From positions 1-64,000 of the forward strand of contig NZ_CAJZCD010000006.1 of assembly GCF_914768045.1 (NCBI RefSeq): a stretch of 64,000 bases of DNA. The letters are read 5' to 3'. This stretch comes from Snodgrassella communis (lineage in GTDB: Bacteria > Pseudomonadota > Gammaproteobacteria > Burkholderiales > Neisseriaceae). A program made the position numbers and the translations under genes. Below are positions 59,193 through 64,000 of this stretch, piece by piece. Position 1 is the first letter of the stretch, and every line of letters begins with the position of its first letter. The notes under the pieces were generated by a model. That model worked only from the letters and a program-made list of their open reading frames with translations, searched no databases and was not told the DNA's origin.

Positions 59193-60947
59193 ATGCACCA
59201 TTCATTTCCATTGGTTGAAACCATCGTTGGCGGTTTATTTTTTGCCTTTGTACTTGGCTATATTGCGCATAAGCTGCGAATGCCGCCACTTGTCGGTTAT
59301 CTGTTGGCGGGCATCATCGTAGGTCCATATACCAAAGGCTTTACCGCTGATATGCACTTGTCGCAACAACTGGCTGAATTGGGCGTAATCTTGCTGATGT
59401 TCGGAGTAGGACTGCATTTCTCTATTCGTGATTTACTGGCCGTAAAACGTGTAGCCATACCGGGCGCGTTGATTCAGATAGCACTGGCTACATTACTGGG
59501 CTGGTTACTGGCGTGGCTGGCCGGCTGGAGTACCGGTACTGGCGTGGTGTTTGGCTTAGCACTGTCATGTGCTTCTACTGTTGTGCTGATAGCCGCTTTA
59601 CAACGCTGGCATCTGGATGATTCTACTCAGGGACGAATAGCTACCGGCTGGCTGATTGTCGAGGACATTGCCATGGTATTTGTGCTAGTGATGATTCCGG
59701 CACTGGCACCGGTTTTATCCGGACAAGGCAGTGTTTCTGGCGCCAACCTGCTTTATTTACTTGGTAAAACCAGTGTACAGATTATTGCTTTTGTCGTAGT
59801 GATGCTGTTTCTTGGCCGCAAATTGATTCCATGGTCTTTACAGCGAGTAGTTAGTACAGGTAGTCCCGAGCTTTTCCGGCTGGCTGTAATTGCAATTGCT
59901 TTGGGTTGTGCCATACTGGCTAATTATCTTTTTGGTGTATCGTTTGCACTGGGTGCTTTTTTTGCAGGTGCCATCATTAGTGAAACCAGCATGAATCACA
60001 CTGCAGAGGATGCCTCCAGCGGCTTGCGTGAATTTTTTACTGTACTTTTCTTTGTTTCAGTAGGCATGCTGTTTGACCCCAGCATTATTATTCGTGAACC
60101 ATTACTACTATTGGCTACTTTGCTGGTAGTGGTAGTAGGCAAAAGTCTGGGAGCCTTTTTGATTGTACGCATATTCAGATATCCCCCACAAACAGCTTTG
60201 ACAATTGCTGTGGCACTGGCTCAGATTGGTGAATTTTCATTTATGATTGCCAGTCTGGGCACGGTATACAAAATTTTGCCACCATTGGCCAGTGACCTGA
60301 TTCTGGGCAGTGCCCTGATTTCAATCATCTGTAATCCATTTTTATTTGTCTGGCTGAATCGTTATCTGGAAAAACAGTCACAGCAGAAAACAGTAGCAAC
60401 AGCCAGTGTGACTGATAGTGGCATGTTGTCAGATAAGCCTCATGCGAAAGTGGCAGCACCAATTAAACCTGTATCGATTTATTTTATTGATGAGGATATG
60501 GCGGTAGCGCCACCTGTAAGCAATCATACAGTACTGGTGGGTGCCGGTCCGGTTGGCCAGGAAGTAATCAGGCATTTACAGGAACAGAATGAAACGGTGT
60601 ATGTACAGGAAAACCGTCTTGAGGTAGTGACAGAACTGCGTGCACGCCAGATACCTGTCGCATACGGGCATGCATTATCAGATGGTATGCTGGATGCTGT
60701 ATTTGTGGCTCAGGCCAAAAACCTGATTATTACTATTCAGAATACAACCGAAGTGGTAGCGATTATCAAGGCGGCACTGGCGCTCAATCCGCAATTGCAA
60801 ATTGTAACTTTCAGCAGATATGAGAAAGACAAACTGTTATTTATTCAGGCTGGAGCCACTAAGGTTGTAGATAGCCAAATTGTATTAGCCAATGAAATCA
60901 TGCAAGTATTCGAAACGGCATCAAACACAACAGAACAAACAGGATAA
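59193..60947 (+). CDS. ybaL: Cation:proton antiporter YbaL (CPA2 family)
   Basis: 584 residues. The opening (MHHSFPLVETIVGG, LRMPPLVGYLLAGIIVGPYT) aligns closely with E. coli YbaL. About 12-13 membrane helices to residue 400 with the CPA2 pattern (GVILLMFGVGLHFS near 69; VEDIAMVFVLVMIPALAPV near 155). A linker leads to a cytoplasmic RCK/TrkA-N domain with the Rossmann motif VLVGAGPVGQEVI near 448. Likely K+/H+ efflux gated by nucleotide. Monocistronic and convergent with the MFS gene. Confidence 0.94.
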   Translation: MHHSFPLVETIVGGLFFAFVLGYIAHKLRMPPLVGYLLAGIIVGPYTKGFTADMHLSQQLAELGVILLMFGVGLHFSIRDLLAVKRVAIPGALIQIALATLLGWLLAWLAGWSTGTGVVFGLALSCASTVVLIAALQRWHLDDSTQGRIATGWLIVEDIAMVFVLVMIPALAPVLSGQGSVSGANLLYLLGKTSVQIIAFVVVMLFLGRKLIPWSLQRVVSTGSPELFRLAVIAIALGCAILANYLFGVSFALGAFFAGAIISETSMNHTAEDASSGLREFFTVLFFVSVGMLFDPSIIIREPLLLLATLLVVVVGKSLGAFLIVRIFRYPPQTALTIAVALAQIGEFSFMIASLGTVYKILPPLASDLILGSALISIICNPFLFVWLNRYLEKQSQQKTVATASVTDSGMLSDKPHAKVAAPIKPVSIYFIDEDMAVAPPVSNHTVLVGAGPVGQEVIRHLQEQNETVYVQENRLEVVTELRARQIPVAYGHALSDGMLDAVFVAQAKNLIITIQNTTEVVAIIKAALALNPQLQIVTFSRYEKDKLLFIQAGATKVVDSQIVLANEIMQVFETASNTTEQTG

Positions 60948-61036
60948 TCTGAGATTTTTGTAAATCTTTCTGGCGTATTTAATAGACAGGCATAAGCCAG
61001 CCATATTAATCATCACTGGCCTGTGCCTGTATTTAT

Positions 61037-62419
61037 TTAATTGGTAATGGTATTGATAAACGCTTCCAGCTGTTTTCGGTTGGTGATTTTACTATCGATT
61101 TTGACATAGATACTGTGCTCTTGGGGCACAATCAAAACCTGATGTACGCCAGCCAATTGTATTAATTGCTGCTGGGTATTGTTGGGCAAAATCTGTTCAT
61201 GATTCAGAGTTAAGCGCAGACTGGCTAAATAGGGTGGTTCCCGCATAGTAAAACTAAGCAGCAGCCACGCAAAAGTCAATCCACCTCCAAATAAGAATAC
61301 CGTATGCGCATCAGTGTGTGCAGTCAGCCAGCCACCAATTGTGCCACCACAGGCCACGCCCAGAAATTGTCCTGTAGCATAGATACCCATTGCCGTGCCT
61401 TTATAACCGGCTGGTGCTTCCTTACTTACCCATGAGGGCAGGAGTGCTTCCATCAGATTAAAGGCAATAAAGAACAATAATACACCTGCAACCAATGGCC
61501 AGAAAGAAGTATCAGCCAGCCATAATATAGTTTCAGCAATTAGTATCACGGCAACACAGAAGATAAAAACCCGCCGCATTTTTCGTTTGCTTTCAGCATA
61601 AATAATTGGTGGCAGAACAGTGATAAAAGCAATCAGCATCGTATACAGATAAATCTGCCAGTGTTTGACTGCCGGAAAACCTGCATGTTCAAGTTGCACC
61701 GGCAGGGCAACAAAAGTTGACATCAGCAAAAAATGCATACAAAAAATACCGATGTTCAGCTTAAACAGCGAATAATTACGCAACACCGTGCCAAAGCTGC
61801 CACGTGCCATACCTGAATCACGGTTAAGAATATGGACATTGCTGTCAGGAACAAAAAATAAAGTAAGCGCAATAGCGGCTAGTGCCAGTGCTGCAATTAC
61901 CCAGAATAAACCATGTAAACCTAGAGCATGTGTGATTATTGGTCCACTTACCATGGCAATCGCAAAAGTGATGCCGAAGCTGATGCCAATAAAAGCCATC
62001 GCCTTCGTACGATTCTGTTCACGGGTCAGATCCGATAGCAAAGCCATTACTGCCGCTGCAATTGCGCCACTGCCCTGTAAAGCGCGTCCCAGAATAACTC
62101 CCCAAATGGAAGTAGTTACAGCTGCAATAATACTGCCCAGAGTAAAAATCAATAACCCGACAACAATTAAAGGCTTGCGACCAAAACGGTCAGACCACAA
62201 GCCAAATGGAATCTGTAAAACTGCCTGCATCAGACCATAAATTCCGATTGCCAATCCAATCAGGCTTTCGCTGGCATCTTGTAATTTCATGCCATAGGTA
62301 GTCAGAACAGGCAGTACCATAAACATACCGAGCATGCGCAGTGAAAAAACAGCTCCTAGTCCCCAGGTTGCCCGTTTTTCAGCAACACTCATTTGTGTAT
62401 CGTTATACTTGCCATTCAT
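61037..62419 (-). CDS. yajR: MFS transporter YajR type
   Basis: 460 residues. Twelve membrane helices with the MFS motif A in GLWSDRFGRKPLIV near 73 and the second copy around RRVFIF. The last 70 residues form a soluble ferredoxin-like domain (QLIQLAGVHQVLIVPQEHSI; QLEAFINTI), matching the C-terminal YAM domain of E. coli YajR. A proton-driven exporter; the substrate is unknown. A second possible start (MSVAEKR) lies nine codons in. Downstream of the cyo cluster but behind its terminator. Confidence 0.88.
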   Translation of the reverse strand: MNGKYNDTQMSVAEKRATWGLGAVFSLRMLGMFMVLPVLTTYGMKLQDASESLIGLAIGIYGLMQAVLQIPFGLWSDRFGRKPLIVVGLLIFTLGSIIAAVTTSIWGVILGRALQGSGAIAAAVMALLSDLTREQNRTKAMAFIGISFGITFAIAMVSGPIITHALGLHGLFWVIAALALAAIALTLFFVPDSNVHILNRDSGMARGSFGTVLRNYSLFKLNIGIFCMHFLLMSTFVALPVQLEHAGFPAVKHWQIYLYTMLIAFITVLPPIIYAESKRKMRRVFIFCVAVILIAETILWLADTSFWPLVAGVLLFFIAFNLMEALLPSWVSKEAPAGYKGTAMGIYATGQFLGVACGGTIGGWLTAHTDAHTVFLFGGGLTFAWLLLSFTMREPPYLASLRLTLNHEQILPNNTQQQLIQLAGVHQVLIVPQEHSIYVKIDSKITNRKQLEAFINTITN

Positions 62420-62433
62420 CTTGAATACAGCTT

Positions 62434-62474
62434 AAAAAAAAACCTGCCTATTGTAAAAGAAACAAAGGCAGGTT
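62434..62474 (-). terminator. cyo operon terminator
   Basis: Nine-base stem AACCTGCCT/AGGCAGGTT with a 16-base loop, followed on the minus strand by a nine-T run, 36 bases past the cyoE stop. Confidence 0.92.
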
Positions 62475-62509
62475 GGTTTGCGTATTGTTATATATTTATG
62501 TTCACGCTA

Positions 62510-63400
62510 TCAGCCAGCTAGACTTATCACAGTTGGTGAAGCCGGAGTCATAAAGTCTACCGACATCATTATACTTAAAGTAGTGATGGCAATAATCGAA
62601 AACACAAACAGTTTGCGTGCCCATATACGGTCATTATTCTGGGCTTTATAACCAGATAATGCCATGCACAGCCACCATACACTGACAGCCGCAGCTACCA
62701 CCAGATATTTATATCCGGCATAGCCGCCGATAGACAGCATCAATGTCGCAAACATAAAGGCAATAATATAAAACGTGATATGGTGCTTTGCTACTGCAAT
62801 GCCTTTAACTACTGGTAAAACTGGAATATTGGCAGCCTGATAATCCTTAAAGCGGTAAATTGCAATGGCATAGGAATGTGGCATCTGCCAGAGGCTGAAA
62901 ATCGCCAGCAGAATAAGTGCACCCGCATCAAAATTATTGCTTACTGCACAATAACCAATAACGGGTGGTGCGGCACCGGATAAACTGCCGATTAATGTTC
63001 CGTAAACCGAGTGCCGTTTCATATAGAGACTGTAAACCCCTACATAAACCACAAAGCCCATAACCGATAACCACATGGCCAGTGGATTTGCGCCAAAGTA
63101 AAGCACAGCAAATCCGGTAATACCCAGTATCGTGGCCAGCACAAAGGTAACACGCGCAGAAACCAGACCGCGCACCAGTACACGGTTTTTGGTACGTTCC
63201 ATTTTCGGATCAATATCGCGATCGATCAGATTATTGAACGCACAACCAGAGGCTACAACCAAAGACACGCCCAGCAGAGTAAGGATAAGCAGGGAATCAT
63301 TTATGCTGCCTTTGGATGCCAGTAAAAACCCGCCGACAACCGAAATAAGATTGCCGACGATAATACCTGGTTTTGTTACCTGCAGGTATGGTTTAATCAT
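62510..63400 (-). CDS. cyoE: Protoheme IX farnesyltransferase (heme O synthase)
   Basis: 296 residues, about nine membrane helices. Attaches a farnesyl group to heme B to make the heme O needed by cytochrome bo3. The prenyl diphosphate motif [18 protein letters not shown] is near 56-73, followed by RLVSAR-like [10 protein letters not shown]; the second Asp-rich loop region [18 protein letters not shown] is near 182. It follows cyoD by 9 bases in the cyo operon. Confidence 0.96.
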   Translation of the reverse strand: MIKPYLQVTKPGIIVGNLISVVGGFLLASKGSINDSLLILTLLGVSLVVASGCAFNNLIDRDIDPKMERTKNRVLVRGLVSARVTFVLATILGITGFAVLYFGANPLAMWLSVMGFVVYVGVYSLYMKRHSVYGTLIGSLSGAAPPVIGYCAVSNNFDAGALILLAIFSLWQMPHSYAIAIYRFKDYQAANIPVLPVVKGIAVAKHHITFYIIAFMFATLMLSIGGYAGYKYLVVAAAVSVWWLCMALSGYKAQNNDRIWARKLFVFSIIAITTLSIMMSVDFMTPASPTVISLAG

Positions 63401-63409
63401 GAACTGCCT

Positions 63410-63742
63410 TTAGCCTAACACCATGTTTGCATTGAGGCTCCACATAATCCAGATGGAAAGACCTACCAGCAATACAATCACAATTGCGGTGAAAATAAAA
63501 GAAATCAGATTCCAGCGTTCTTCAGGATTACTGCCAAGATGGAGAAAACATACCAACTGAACAATAAGCTGTAAAACAGCAGTAACCACAATCACAGCAA
63601 ACAAAGTTGTTTTATCTGCTGAGTGGTTCATGACCATCAGAAACGGAATCAGAGTTAAAACCACCGACAAAATAAAACCAATAATATAGTTTTTAGCATT
63701 GCCATGTTGTGGGATATGATCTTGATGGTTTAACTGACTCAT
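63410..63742 (-). CDS. cyoD: Cytochrome bo3 oxidase subunit IV
   Basis: 110 residues from the ATG at 63740-63742, which overlaps the cyoC stop (ATGA). Longer frames into cyoC are not credible. Three membrane helices ([58 protein letters not shown]) and the conserved [13 protein letters not shown]. Assists assembly of subunit I of the quinol oxidase. Confidence 0.95.
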   Translation of the reverse strand: MSQLNHQDHIPQHGNAKNYIIGFILSVVLTLIPFLMVMNHSADKTTLFAVIVVTAVLQLIVQLVCFLHLGSNPEERWNLISFIFTAIVIVLLVGLSIWIMWSLNANMVLG

Positions 63743-64000
63743 AACGCAACTCCCAACAGATATACAATAGAGAACACGCAAATCCACACAATATCCAGAA
63801 AGTGCCAGAACAGGCTCAGACAATTGATACGCATGCGGTTAACACTGGTGAGACCTCGTGAAGCTACCTGAATCAACATCACAGCCATCCAAATCAAACC
63901 GGCAGCAACATGCAGACCATGAGTACCCACAAGTGCAAAGAAGCCAGAAAGATAGCCACTCCGATCAGGACCCATACCATGAGTAATCAGATGATGGAAT
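63739..64000 (-). CDS. cyoC: Cytochrome bo3 oxidase subunit III, 3' part
   Basis: The last 86 codons, cut by the right edge. Translation from the edge reads [40 protein letters not shown] and [20 protein letters not shown], closely matching the end of E. coli CyoC (helices 4-5). The stop overlaps the cyoD start by 4 bases. cyoA and cyoB are expected beyond the window. Together they form the proton-pumping ubiquinol oxidase. Confidence 0.95.
   Translation of the reverse strand, partial: FHHLITHGMGPDRSGYLSGFFALVGTHGLHVAAGLIWMAVMLIQVASRGLTSVNRMRINCLSLFWHFLDIVWICVFSIVYLLGVAL

Overview
The window reads as chromosome of a low-GC member of the Neisseriaceae, most likely Snodgrassella or a close relative. 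Gene order and protein sequences are Neisseria-like (rpoD-dnaG; gmk-rpoZ-spoT; aroK-aroB; pilMNOPQ divergent from the PBP1A gene; aceE-aceF-lipoyl-lpdA). A cytochrome bo3 oxidase cluster, an ESPR-type autotransporter, AT-rich gaps and an AGGCTGCCTGAA uptake-like word point away from Neisseria proper. The genus call is inference; no 16S gene is present.

Layout: 1-1050 is the 5' part of a large autotransporter adhesin (minus strand). 1051-3240 is a very AT-rich, decaying stretch holding a broken peroxiredoxin-like gene. 3308-18824 carries housekeeping genes: a CAU tRNA, rpoD, dnaG, a GatB/YqeY protein, rpsU, spoT, rpoZ, gmk, pyrG, a DUF3465 protein, an HdeD-like protein, an aromatic aminotransferase, trmB, aroB and aroK. 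After an IS3-type transposase relic comes the type IV pilus operon pilM-Q (19538-24768), facing the PBP1A gene. 27585-39391 holds ppk2, proA, htpX, a second IS3-type relic, ribE with an abutting broken thioesterase gene, corA, ppx, glnA, aroE and mtgA. 39425-47655 has cbpM/cbpA and the pyruvate dehydrogenase operon. 47921-62419 has a mix of transport, repair and metabolic genes (AI-2E family permease, rpsT, BASS transporter, recX, gph, galM, rarA, thrC, NhaP, DyP peroxidase, YbaL, YajR). The right edge is cyoC-cyoD-cyoE, with cyoC cut by the window.

Most genes form short operons separated by clear intrinsic terminators. Themes are information processing, stringent response and polyphosphate (spoT, ppk2, ppx), pilus and cell wall (pil, ponA, mtgA), aromatic amino acid synthesis (aroB, aroK, aroE, tyrB) and aerobic carbon flow (pdh, cyo). 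I found no CRISPR array, prophage, or obvious new defence or biosynthetic system. The least expected observations are a degenerate second HD half-domain at the N terminus of SpoT, a short ORF with an exact 9-base Shine-Dalgarno match in the rpsU leader, and four gene relics in gaps that would look empty in a normal annotation.
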